The notes under the pieces are model-generated. The model did no database searches. It was not told where the DNA came from and was given only the letters and a program-made list of their open reading frames with translations. From assembly GCA_963804825.1 (NCBI GenBank), contig CAWDRV010000005.1, positions 62,001 through 126,000 on the forward strand: DNA of 64,000 nt. Direction: 5' to 3'. Shown piece after piece: positions 1-8,243 of this stretch. The DNA comes from JBKQVT01 sp963804825 (lineage in GTDB: Bacteria; Planctomycetota; Planctomycetia; Pirellulales; Thermoguttaceae). Numbering within the stretch: position 1 is the stretch's first letter; every line of letters begins with the position of its first letter. Position numbers and translations under genes: made by a program.

Positions 1-946
1 CTCCTTGCCCGAACGGCACGAGCTCGAGGGCGGGCTTCCATGAAGCGTCGTCGAAGCCGGTGGCGGTCCAACCCTCGGCGGCCTGCTTGGCGGACTTCCA
101 TTGCCGGTCGGTCGTGAGCACTTGCGGCCGCTGGCCCAGGACCTGGAGCACCAGCTTGGCGCAGACGCCCGCGGCGCCCTGCTTGTTCGTGGCCTTCACC
201 GCCAACACGTTGTCGCCGGAAGTGAGCAAGTTCGCCAGATCGTATCGCTTCGACGTGAACCAACCGTCCGGATCGTCCACCGTGGCCGCTTTCTTGCCGT
301 TGACGAAGAGGATGAAATTGTCGTCGACGGAAATGATCAGCCGGGCGTGCTGCAATTTCGCGCCCGCCGGGACGGTGACGTGCCGGCGAAAGAACCGATC
401 GCCGACCGGCGCCTCGACCTTGGGATCCATGCCCGGCTCGGGGAACCAAATCCACGTGGCGCCGCTGAGCGTCTCGGAATCGGGCATGGGAGGGAGCTTC
501 AAATCGGCCGCGATCCACCGGGCCGTCCAGTCGTCGGGCCGGAGCAGGCCCATTTCCCACCGGGCCGGTTGGCTCCAGTCGCTCGGCTGGCCGTCGCGGT
601 CCCACGCCCGGACCTTCCAAAAACACGCCTGGCGCGAACCCAACGGCTTGCCGGCGTAGACCACCTGCGCCGTCGCGTCGGAAGCCACGCGGTCGCTGTC
701 CCAGAGGTCGCCCTGTTGCTGAGCGAGCCGCTCGGGCGACGAGGCCACCAGCACTTGATAGGCGGTTTGCCGCTGGCCGCGCTGGCCGGACCGGAGCGTC
801 CAACTCAATCGCGGCGCCGCGGCGTCGATGCCCAGCGGGTCCGTGAGGTATTCGCACCGCAAGTCGGCGACTTGCATGGTCTCTCCGGCGAAAGATGTCG
901 AACTGCCCAGGGCCAACAAGAACGTCGCGAGCCATGCGTGTCGCAT
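1..946 (-). CDS. Alpha-L-rhamnosidase (GH78), N-terminal part
   Basis: The reading frame starts at an ATG (946-944) preceded by AAGGAG about 8 nt upstream and runs off the window's left edge, so only about 315 N-terminal residues are visible. A hydrophobic signal peptide (residues 1-20, ending near SFAGE) predicts export. The start of the mature protein (DLRCEYLTDPLGID, then RLSWTL) is the fibronectin-like N-terminal region of GH78 alpha-L-rhamnosidases, followed by the jelly-roll region with FFRRHVTVP and FVNGKKA. The catalytic (alpha/alpha)6 barrel lies outside the window. Family members release terminal L-rhamnose from polysaccharides. The family call rests on N-terminal motifs only. Confidence 0.85.
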   Translation of the reverse strand, partial: MRHAWLATFLLALGSSTSFAGETMQVADLRCEYLTDPLGIDAAAPRLSWTLRSGQRGQRQTAYQVLVASSPERLAQQQGDLWDSDRVASDATAQVVYAGKPLGSRQACFWKVRAWDRDGQPSDWSQPARWEMGLLRPDDWTARWIAADLKLPPMPDSETLSGATWIWFPEPGMDPKVEAPVGDRFFRRHVTVPAGAKLQHARLIISVDDNFILFVNGKKAATVDDPDGWFTSKRYDLANLLTSGDNVLAVKATNKQGAAGVCAKLVLQVLGQRPQVLTTDRQWKSAKQAAEGWTATGFDDASWKPALELVPFGQG

Positions 947-1141
947 CACGGAAGCTCCTTGGATTTGGAGTGGCGGGGATGTCGCCATGACACGAGGTCA
1001 TGGACGCCAACCATCTTACCAAGAGGCTGCGGCGCTTGTCCAGCGGCCGAGAGGGTTCCGGTGGTGGGACAGTCCGTTCGGACGATTGTGGTCGTAGAGC
1101 GAAGGCCTCGCCCACCTTAAAGCCCACGATCATGTTCGAGG

Positions 1142-1402
1142 CTACTGGTAGGCTTCTTTGCGATGGGCGATCCGCACCACGTAGACGGTCTTCGCCCGCG
1201 CGTCGATTTGATAGACGATGCGATGGTCACCGGCCCTGAGCCGGAAGAAGCCCTTGAGCGGCCCGGTCAGCGGCTTGATGTTCCGATGTCGCGACGGATG
1301 GATTTCCAGCAACTCGAAGCTCCTGGCCAGTTTGCGGGCCAAGGACGCATCGGCGCGCGCATAGGCTTTCTCCGCTTTGGGCAAGAGGACGACCTTAAAC
1401 AT
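1142..1402 (-). CDS. RelE/ParE-family toxin of a toxin-antitoxin pair
   Basis: An 86-residue protein starting MFKVVLLPKAEKAY, with the family pattern of an N-terminal strand, a long basic helical pair (ARKLARSFELLE) and a central-to-C-terminal sheet FRLRAGDHRIVYQID followed by VRIAHRKEAY. This is the RelE/ParE/YoeB-like fold; the 'GDHRIVY' strand and terminal 'HRKEAY' are typical of RelE-type mRNA interferases and their ParE relatives. The ATG overlaps the upstream antitoxin by 8 nt, which argues for translational coupling and against a longer start. Whether the target is ribosome-bound mRNA or gyrase cannot be decided from sequence. Confidence 0.85.
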   Translation of the reverse strand: MFKVVLLPKAEKAYARADASLARKLARSFELLEIHPSRHRNIKPLTGPLKGFFRLRAGDHRIVYQIDARAKTVYVVRIAHRKEAYQ

Positions 1403-1625
1403 CGTCGCGGACCTTTCGCCAATCCTTGTACCGCCCGCCCTTGACGTGCCTGGGCGCCTCCTGAACGTCCCGAAGCAACCCCGGCATCTTGAGCAACTCG
1501 GCCGTGGCATCCCGGCTGGCGGCGGTGTCGAGGTAGTCGAGGAACTCCGCGGCCACGCGCACCTTGTCGGGGGGGAGACCGTCCAGGCGTTCCTTGGCGT
1601 GCTTGCGCAACTCGGCGATGGTCAT
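1395..1625 (-). CDS. Antitoxin partner of the RelE/ParE toxin
   Basis: A 76-residue protein starting MTIAELRKHAKERLDGLP, placed first in a two-gene operon and overlapping the toxin by 8 nt. GGAGAC lies about 8 nt upstream of the ATG. The N-terminal half is helical and acidic-basic mixed (DKVRVAAEFLDYLD); the C-terminal half is polar and probably unstructured, as expected for the toxin-neutralising tail. It resembles the short antitoxins found with planctomycetal and cyanobacterial RelE proteins, but I cannot assign a named antitoxin family. The operon position makes the role likely. Confidence 0.75.
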   Translation of the reverse strand: MTIAELRKHAKERLDGLPPDKVRVAAEFLDYLDTAASRDATAELLKMPGLLRDVQEAPRHVKGGRYKDWRKVRDDV

Positions 1626-1672
1626 GGATTGTCTCCGAACGAATCGTTGGCCCTCACGCGGATCGAGACATC

Positions 1673-1689
1673 CTCTATTATATACTCTA
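1673..1689 (-). promoter_or_regulatory. Probable promoter/operator of the toxin-antitoxin operon
   Basis: About 50 nt upstream of the antitoxin ATG, the minus strand carries TATAAT (1682-1677) as a -10-like box. It is flanked on both sides by a direct TAGAG repeat (1689-1685 and 1677-1673). No convincing -35 hexamer is present, and the repeats around the -10 box could be an autorepression operator, as is usual for such operons. Confidence 0.4.
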
Positions 1690-1763
1690 GCGCACAATTC
1701 AGGCAGGGCCAAAAAATTGGGCCATTACGTGGCGTTTTCAGGCTCGCGCGGCGGGCCCGACGC

Positions 1764-3854
1764 TCAGACGGCCCCGGCCGTAGCGGCGATCTTCCGCTCG
1801 GCGATGATTTCCCGCTCGAGGCTCGGCGGCACGCGGCGATAACGGGCGAACTCCAGCGTGAAAGTCCCCTGCCCTTGCGTCATGCTCCGCAGGTCGGTCG
1901 AATAACCGAACGTCTCGACCAAGGGGACTTCGCCCTCGATCCGCGCGGTGACGCCGTCCAACTCGGTGGCCACGACCATGCCGCGGCGCGACGTCAGGTT
2001 GCCGACCACCGTCCCCTGGAACGCGCTGGGACACTGGATTTCGATTTTCATCACCGGCTCCAGGAGCACGGGCCGGGTCTTCGAGAACGTCTCCCGCATC
2101 GCGGTCCGGGCGCAGGTCTGAAACGCCATGTCGGAACTGTCGACCTCGTGGTACGAACCGTCTTCCAACGTGACCATCAGGCCGACGACCGGATAGCCGG
2201 CGACCGGTCCCTTGTGGACGCACTGGCGGAAGCCCTTTTCGACCGCGGGGATGAACTGTTTTGGAATCCGCCCGCCGCGGACGCAGTCCTCGAAGACGAA
2301 CGGTTCCGTGGCGTCTTCGGGCAGCAGGTCGAGCCGGCCGACGATATGGGCGAACTGGCCGGCCCCGCCCGTCTGCTTCTTGTGCCGGACGTTGAACTTG
2401 GCCGGCTGCGTGGGCGCTTCGCGGTAGTTGACCTTGGGGGGGCCGACTTCGACCGCCACGTTGAACTCGCGGCGGATCCGCTCGAGGTAGATTTCCAGGT
2501 GCAATTCGCCCATGCCGGCCAGGATCGTCTCGCCCGTCTCCTCGTCGACCGAAACGTGCAGCGTGGGGTCCTCGCGGCGGAACCGCTGCAACGCCTTGCT
2601 CAGCCGGTCGGCGCCGTCGCGATTGGCCGGGGCGACCGCCACCTTGATGACCGGCTCCGGCACGAACATGCTGCGGAGCGTGCAGTAAGGATATTGCGAG
2701 GCATAGGTGTCGCCGCTGGCGGCGTCGACGCCCAGGACGGCCACGATGTCGCCCGCAGCGGCCGAATCGATCTCTTCCCGCTGGTCGGCGTGCATCCGGA
2801 CGATCCGGCTGAAGCGTTCCTTCCGCCCGTTGCGCTGGTTGAAATAGCTGCCGCCCTTGACGAAGCTGCCCTGGTAAATCCGCATGAAGGTCAGCGTTCC
2901 GTAGGGGTCCTCGACGATCTTGAAGGCCATGGCCACCGTCGGTTTTGCCGGGTCGGCCGCCAACGGCACTTCCCTGGCGGGATCGTTGTGCGCCAGGGCC
3001 TTGACCTGGCAGTCCAGCGGCGAGGGCAGGTAGCGGACCACGGCGTCCAACAACGGCTGCACCCCCTTGTTGCGATATGCGCTGCCGAGAAACACGGGCG
3101 TCAACTGCTGGCTGAGGACCGCCTGCTTCACGGTGTCGTGGATCAGCGCCAGGGGGACCTTCTCCTCGGCCAGCAGCAACTCCATGATCTGGTCGCTGAA
3201 CATCGACAGCGCTTCCAGGAGGCGCTGCCGGGCCCGGTGGGCATCGGCGGCCAGTTCGGCGGGAATGGGTCCGCGGCGGACGTTCTCCCCGCTGGCGCCG
3301 TCGAAGGTGATCGCCTCTTCGGCGACCAGGTCGACCACCCCTTGGAAATCGGCTTCGCGGCCGATGGGAAGCTGCATGGCCACCGCGTTGCAGCCCAGCT
3401 TGGCGTGGAGTTGCTCGATCACCTTGTCCGGGTCGGCGCCGACGCGGTCCATCTTGTTGACGAAGGCCAACCGAGGGATGTGATAGCGCCGCATTTGCCG
3501 GTCGATGGTGAGCGATTGGGCCTGGACCCCGCCGACTGCGCAGAGCACAAGGATCGCCCCGTCCAGGACGCGGAGGCTCCGCTCGACCTCGACGGTGAAA
3601 TCGACGTGGCCGGGGGTGTCGATCAGGTTGATCCGGGCGTCGTGCCAGTCGACGGAGGTGGCGGCGCTGGTGATGGTGATGCCGCGTTCTTTTTCGAGGT
3701 CCATGTGGTCCATGGTGGCGCCGGCCCCGTCGCCATGCACTTCCTGCATGCGATGGATTCTGCCCGTGTAATACAGGACGCGTTCGCTGAGCGTGGTTTT
3801 GCCCGAGTCGATGTGCGCCGAGATTCCGATGTTGCGGAGGCGTGCCAAATCCAT
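1764..3854 (-). CDS. fusA: Elongation factor G, spdEFG1 / mitochondrial EF-G1 type
   Basis: A 696-residue, full-length translational GTPase. Visible GTPase motifs: AHIDSGKT (13-20), switch I with EKERGITI, DTPGHVD (79-85) and NKMD (133-136), then domains II-V. Several signatures (AHIDSGKTTL in place of the usual AHIDAGKTT, RVLYYTGRIHRMQEVHG, LCAVGGVQ.Q, QMRRY) match mitochondrial EF-G1 and its bacterial counterpart spdEFG1 of spirochaetes, planctomycetes and some deltaproteobacteria rather than the usual EF-G1. In that family spdEFG1 is the translocase and a second paralogue, spdEFG2, recycles ribosomes. The gene stands alone behind its own sigma70-like promoter; no rpsL, rpsG or tuf is next to it, unlike the canonical str operon. 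Confidence 0.93.
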   Translation of the reverse strand: MDLARLRNIGISAHIDSGKTTLSERVLYYTGRIHRMQEVHGDGAGATMDHMDLEKERGITITSAATSVDWHDARINLIDTPGHVDFTVEVERSLRVLDGAILVLCAVGGVQAQSLTIDRQMRRYHIPRLAFVNKMDRVGADPDKVIEQLHAKLGCNAVAMQLPIGREADFQGVVDLVAEEAITFDGASGENVRRGPIPAELAADAHRARQRLLEALSMFSDQIMELLLAEEKVPLALIHDTVKQAVLSQQLTPVFLGSAYRNKGVQPLLDAVVRYLPSPLDCQVKALAHNDPAREVPLAADPAKPTVAMAFKIVEDPYGTLTFMRIYQGSFVKGGSYFNQRNGRKERFSRIVRMHADQREEIDSAAAGDIVAVLGVDAASGDTYASQYPYCTLRSMFVPEPVIKVAVAPANRDGADRLSKALQRFRREDPTLHVSVDEETGETILAGMGELHLEIYLERIRREFNVAVEVGPPKVNYREAPTQPAKFNVRHKKQTGGAGQFAHIVGRLDLLPEDATEPFVFEDCVRGGRIPKQFIPAVEKGFRQCVHKGPVAGYPVVGLMVTLEDGSYHEVDSSDMAFQTCARTAMRETFSKTRPVLLEPVMKIEIQCPSAFQGTVVGNLTSRRGMVVATELDGVTARIEGEVPLVETFGYSTDLRSMTQGQGTFTLEFARYRRVPPSLEREIIAERKIAATAGAV

Positions 3855-3910
3855 GTTTTCTGCCGATGGCCCGTAAGGACCGACACCTTGTGGGGAGCAA
3901 AGAATCCCCT

Positions 3911-3939
3911 ATTATACTCCGCTTGGGGCAGTCGTGCAA
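3911..3939 (-). promoter_or_regulatory. Sigma70-type promoter of the EF-G gene
   Basis: On the minus strand TTGCAC (3939-3934) and TATAAT (3916-3911) are separated by exactly 17 nt, a near-consensus housekeeping promoter. It lies 57 nt upstream of the EF-G start codon and reads only into that gene. Confidence 0.75.
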
Positions 3940-3992
3940 CCGCAACGGTTGGCCGGGGCGTGGCAAAAGATGGTGGCGGCGAATGCCGCCGT

Positions 3993-5144
3993 TTAATCGT
4001 AGAACCCGTACTCGTAGGCCGCGTCGTACAGGGCGACGATGTTCTCCGGGGGCACGCCCGCCTGTATGTTGTGGACGTTGTTGAAGACGTAGCCGCCGCC
4101 GGGCTTCCAGGCATCGAGATTGCGCCGCACGTGCGCCCGCACCACGTCCGGCGACGCGGTGGGCAAGACGTGCTGGGCGTCGATGGCCCCGCCCCAGAAA
4201 ACCAGGCGGTCGCCGAATCGGGCCTTGAGCATCGCGGGGTCCATGCCGGCGGCGCTGACCTGCAGGGGATTCAGCACGTCGATGCCGTTGTCCAAGAGGT
4301 CGGGAATGTACTCCATGCAGGCGCCGCAGGTGTGATACCAAATCTTCGCCGGCGTCCGCCAACGGATGTACTGCACCATCTGCTTCTGCCGCGGCTTGAC
4401 GATGCGGCGGTAAAAATCGGGGCGGAACAGCGGCCCGGTCTGACCGGCCAGGTCGTCGCCGATCATGATGACGTCGACCAGGTCGCCCACCTCGTCGAGA
4501 AAGACCCGGAACCAATCCATCCAGAACTTCAGCACGCGGTCCAACAGGGCCTCGCAGAATTCCGGCTGGGTGACCATGTCGATATACCACGATTCCAGCC
4601 CGCGCATGTACCAGCAAATCTCATAGACGACGCCGCAGATGCCGCTGACGACGGCGTAGGGCGTGTCGTTGCGAAGCGCCAGCGCCCGTTGGCGGAGACC
4701 GGCGAACCGCCCCGGATCGTCGCCGCGCGGGAAGGGATAGGCCCGCACGTCGGCGATCGTGGCCTGGGCCAACGGATGGTGGGAGATGTCCATGTAGTAA
4801 GGGCGGTCGTCGGGCATGGACCAGGTGACGCCGAATTCGTCGGTCAAATCGTGCCAGAGCCGCCCCTTGCGACTGCGCGGGACGATCGTCCCGGAGAAAT
4901 CGGCGGCCGCCCCGGCGGCAATATAACGCGTGTCGACGTGGAATCGCTGGAGCAAGGCCTCGCACGGCTGGGCAAGCTGCTGGACCGCGTCCATGATGAC
5001 CATCTCGTCCCGGATGCCAAGATGATCCAGCAGGGCCTGGTAGGCCAGCTTGTGGATGCCCGTCTGGTTCCCTCCCAGATCAATGGGCACCCGGTCGGGC
5101 GGCTGATGATTCAACGCCGTCAAGACACGCTGGCGAGGCGTCAT
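3993..5144 (-). CDS. Uroporphyrinogen decarboxylase (URO-D) family protein
   Basis: The chosen ATG (5144) gives a 383-residue protein beginning MTPRQRVLTALNHQPPDRVP, the usual N-terminus of the URO-D/methylcobalamin:CoM methyltransferase-like superfamily. Other family features are IMIGDDLAGQTGPLF, a zinc-site-like stretch YHTCGACMEYIPDLLDNG, ILNP-type DVLNPLQ, and the C-terminal FNNVHNIQ. The open frame extends to 5384, but the extra residues come from an inverted repeat and are not family-like. Planctomycetes have many such paralogues, often beside sugar or methyl-group metabolism genes; it is unlikely to be the haem enzyme HemE. The substrate is unknown. Confidence 0.8.
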   Translation of the reverse strand: MTPRQRVLTALNHQPPDRVPIDLGGNQTGIHKLAYQALLDHLGIRDEMVIMDAVQQLAQPCEALLQRFHVDTRYIAAGAAADFSGTIVPRSRKGRLWHDLTDEFGVTWSMPDDRPYYMDISHHPLAQATIADVRAYPFPRGDDPGRFAGLRQRALALRNDTPYAVVSGICGVVYEICWYMRGLESWYIDMVTQPEFCEALLDRVLKFWMDWFRVFLDEVGDLVDVIMIGDDLAGQTGPLFRPDFYRRIVKPRQKQMVQYIRWRTPAKIWYHTCGACMEYIPDLLDNGIDVLNPLQVSAAGMDPAMLKARFGDRLVFWGGAIDAQHVLPTASPDVVRAHVRRNLDAWKPGGGYVFNNVHNIQAGVPPENIVALYDAAYEYGFYD

Positions 5145-5272
5145 GGTTTCTCGGGACACGACTCGATCCGTGGTCGAAATAGAGGGAGGGACCCACGTGG
5201 ACATATGGCTCAAGTTATCACCGATCTCCCTCTGCGTCAACATGCTAATTTGTTTTTGTTGCGGTAGCAACT

Positions 5273-5354
5273 GTAGGGTGGGTCGAGCGCAGCGAGCCCC
5301 ACCAATACCCGCGAAAGACTGACGGTGGGGCTCGCTGCGCTCGACCCACCCTAC
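5273..5354. repeat. Perfect 31-bp inverted repeat with a 20-nt loop
   Basis: Left arm 5273-5303 and right arm 5324-5354 are exact reverse complements (31 of 31), built around GTCGAGCGCAGCGAGCCCCA. The hairpin lies between the histidine kinase and the URO-D-family gene. Repeats of this REP-like type are widely scattered in bacterial genomes, including planctomycetes, and cause spurious translations such as WVERSEPH. It could act as a terminator or mRNA 3'-end stabiliser; no T-run follows. Confidence 0.8.
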
Positions 5355-5403
5355 CAATTTCCGACTTTCCGCAACGGAAAGCAAGGAGAAGGAAAAAAGG
5401 CCG

Positions 5404-7785
5404 TCAGGATTCGTTCGATGCGGCGGCGTCCGTGGCCTTGCACAACTCCTGGGTATCCAGGACCTTGCGGACCACGGACAGAAGCGTGTGCGCGGTGAAC
5501 GGCTTCTGGACCAGCGGGATGTCCTCGTTCACCAGGTTGTCGCAATGCGCGGTTTCCCGATCGTATCCGGTGCAGAACACCACTTTGACGTTGGGAGCAA
5601 GCTGCTGGAGGCGGCGATGCACCTCGTGGCCGGTCATCTTGGGCATGATGACGTCCAGCAGGACCAGGGAGATGGAACCGCGATTCTCTTCAAACAATCG
5701 CATCGCCTCCTCGCCGTCGCAGGCGGCCAGCACCGTGTAGCCGGCGTCCCGCAAGGTGCGCGTGGTGATTTTCCGCACCGTGGGGTCGTCCTCCGCCACC
5801 AGGATCGTCTCGTTTCCGAACGGGATGGATTGATGGTCTTCCTGGCGCTGCTCCGCGGGATGGTCGTCTCCGGGGGGGAGGTACAAGCGGAACGTGGAAC
5901 CGACGCCCGGTTCGCTGCAGAAGTGAATCGCGCCCTTGTGCTGTCGCATGATTCCGTGGACCATGGACAACCCAAGCCCGCTGCCTTTGCCGACCTCCTT
6001 GGTCGTGAAGAACGGCTCGAAGATGTGCGGCTGGACATCGCGGGGGATTCCGCAGCCCGTGTCGGAAACGCCGAAGACGACGTACGGTCCCGGCGCGAGC
6101 TCGAACTGGGGGTCCCAGAGGGCCTCGGCCAAGACGGTGCGTTCGGTCTTGATCGTCAAGGTGCCGCCCGACGGCATGGCGTCGCGGGCGTTGAGACACA
6201 AATTCAACAGCGCCTGTTGAAGCTCGCCGGCGTCGGCATAGACGTTGCCCACGCGCTCGCCCAGCACCAGATCCAGCGTGATATGCTCGCCGATCAAGGG
6301 GCGCACCAGTTTCGCCAGGTCGCGGACCACGACGTTGGCGTCGGTATTGGTGGGCTGGATCACCGAGCGGCGGCTGAAGCCGAGCAGTTGCCGTGTGAGC
6401 GACGCCGCCCGGTCGGCCGCTTTGGCAACCTGTTCCAGATCGCCAAACGGCTGTCCTTCGGGAGGCAGGCCGTCCATGGCGCAGCGCGTAAAGCCCCCGA
6501 TCACCTGGAGGAGATTGTTGAATTCATGGGCGATTCCCCCAGCCAGTTGCCCCACGTCTTCCAGTTTTTGCGACTGCCGGAGTTCCTCGTTGGCGCCATG
6601 GTCCTCGATCACCTTCGAGGTCGTTTCCGCCAGGTTGGCGAGGAAGGCGTCGCTCTCCTCCGAAATGGGGTGCTTGGCGAACGCCGCCAGCACGCCGGTC
6701 GTCTTGCCGCGGGCATCATGCAGCCGGTAGCCGGCGAATGACACCAGCCCCAGGCGTTCGACCCACCGTGGATCGGCGGCGCCGGATCGGCGCCGAGGCT
6801 TTCCGATGGACCACGCCATGCCCCGCAGTCCCTCAGATCGGCCACGAGCGGATCGGTGGCGAAGTCATTGGTGAGGAACCTTTTCTGCTCATCGGAGGCG
6901 ATGCGACCAATCTTGCAGACGCCCAGGGGCACACGGCGGTGACCGTCGTTGATTTGAGAGTACCGCCCCGAGCTGGCGATCAGGTGAAGGCACTTGTCGC
7001 GGCATCGGCAAGCGTGACTTCCCGCGGTTGCCGCCGCATGGACGCAGCCGGCGTCACAAAGGTCCCCCGGCTCGACCTGCCAGATGCGACAGAAATCCAG
7101 TTGGATCAGTTCCACGGCGGCGTCGGTGATCTTCTTGAACTTCTCCGCAAGCGACGCCGGCAAGATCAACTCTTCCTGAAGCCGGTTGACCCCCTCCAGT
7201 CGCCGCAGCGACCGTGCGCGGCTTTCCTCGGCCAGCCGCCGCTCGGTCATGTCCACGGCGGTGGTGGCAACGAACTCCACGGCCCCCTGGGCATCCCGCA
7301 GGACGACGGCGGTCCACTGCATGATGCGTCGGCGGCCGTCCTTGGCGACCATGGACGGTCTCGCGGCGAGTTGGAGCGGCGCTGCTGGAAAGCTGAGCGA
7401 AAAGGGCCTTGTTCGCATCGCGATCCTCGGGTGGAATGAAACAGTCCCAGACGTACTTGCCTAAAACTTCGTCGGGGGAATAGCCGCCCGTGTCTTCGAG
7501 GCCCGGATCGTAGCGGACCACGCGGCCTTCAGGATCCATGACCGCCACGGTTGCACCGGTCGTCTTCAAGATGGCGGCGATGAAATCGCGCTCCTTGCGT
7601 AAGTCCTCCTGAATTTTCTTCAAATCCCGGAAAGCGAGGTTGCACAGGTTCGTCGGACTAACTTTGACGAGCGCTCGGTAAATCAGAGACAGCACGTGGC
7701 AGCCGAACAGGCCGGCCGCGGCGACAGCCAGGAAGCCACCATGGCAGCGACTGAAGAACCCCTTTGCGACGCGATCCAAGGCCAT
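5404..7785 (-). CDS. Hybrid sensor histidine kinase (TM-PAS-GAF-HisKA-HATPase-REC), two frame breaks
   Basis: Three overlapping frames together give one protein of about 790 residues. The N-terminus (ATG 7785, GGGGAA upstream) has one membrane segment (GFLAVAAAGLFGCHVLS), then a PAS domain with its PAC tail (TTAVDMTERR), a GAF domain (ending LVSFAGYRL), a HisKA box GGIAHEFNNLLQ with the phospho-accepting His, ATPase boxes (LNLCLNARDAM, DTGCGIP, GSGLGLSMV) and a C-terminal receiver with LVLLDVIMPKMTG. The first frame break lies near 7353, where a one-base surplus joins RRETV to MVAKDGRRR. The second is near 6800, inside the GAF domain. No other stops interrupt it, so sequencing indels are likelier than decay. 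The signal and partner are unknown. Confidence 0.85.
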
Positions 7786-7884
7786 GCGGGTTCCCCGTGG
7801 CGAGTTTCCCCCCTGAAAAAGCTAGGTTGAAAAACCTCGCGCGGCCAGTCCCAATGCCGTTCAGGGCGCGGCGAGATGAAGGTC

Positions 7885-8001
7885 CCCTCTCCCTCCGGGA
7901 GAAGGTTAGGGTGAGGGCCGTTTGTGAGCAAAAAACCAAGTGTTTCGTCTTTTGAGCCGTTATGCCCTTACCCATGCCCCTCTCCGGAGGGAGATGGGAC
8001 A
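7885..8001. repeat. REP-like palindromes in the intergenic gap before groEL1
   Basis: Two copies (7885-7917 and about 7973-8001) of a CTCTCCCTCCGGGAGAGGG-type palindrome; the first continues into the TTAGGGTGAGGG tail. The 7786-8136 gap between the divergently oriented kinase and groEL1 holds these repeats and no convincing gene. Confidence 0.7.
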
Positions 8002-8136
8002 AAGAGTGCAGGCTTCCGTTGTCTGCCAAAATGACATGCCATCGCGCCGGCGGCCGCGACCGGCAAAAGCCAGTTTCCCTGCAAAAATGACCTAAGACAT
8101 TACCAATACATAACTTACGGCGTTTGTTCCTGATAT

Positions 8137-8153
8137 TGGCACGCTGCTTGCTT
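8137..8153 (+). promoter_or_regulatory. Sigma54 (-24/-12) promoter of groEL1
   Basis: TTGGCACG-CTGC-TTGCT matches the RpoN consensus TGGCACG-N4-TTGC(A/T) at every position, with GG and GC in correct register. It lies about 90 nt upstream of the groEL1 GTG. No CIRCE (HrcA) inverted repeat is seen in the region. Use of sigma54 would require an enhancer-binding activator; no clear enhancer site was identified upstream. Confidence 0.7.
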
Positions 8154-8243
8154 CCCTACCGGGGAAAATTGCAGTCGGCTGCCAATTGTGGTCGTGGTAT
8201 GCCGCCTTTCCCCGCATCAGCCAGCAAGAGGAGGAAATCCGCT

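Noticed and set aside
1377..5267. Open plus-strand frame of about 1,300 codons
   Set aside because: Antisense to EF-G and the URO-D-family gene; low-complexity Arg/Gly/Asp composition with no family motifs. Long antisense frames are common at this GC content.
5144..5384. N-terminal extension of the URO-D-family protein (WVERSEPH...)
   Set aside because: Encoded by the 31-bp inverted repeat and not found in the family; the downstream ATG at 5144 gives the normal N-terminus.
8080..8243. CIRCE/HrcA operator upstream of groEL1
   Set aside because: No TTAGCACTC-N9-GAGTGCTAA-like inverted repeat was found.
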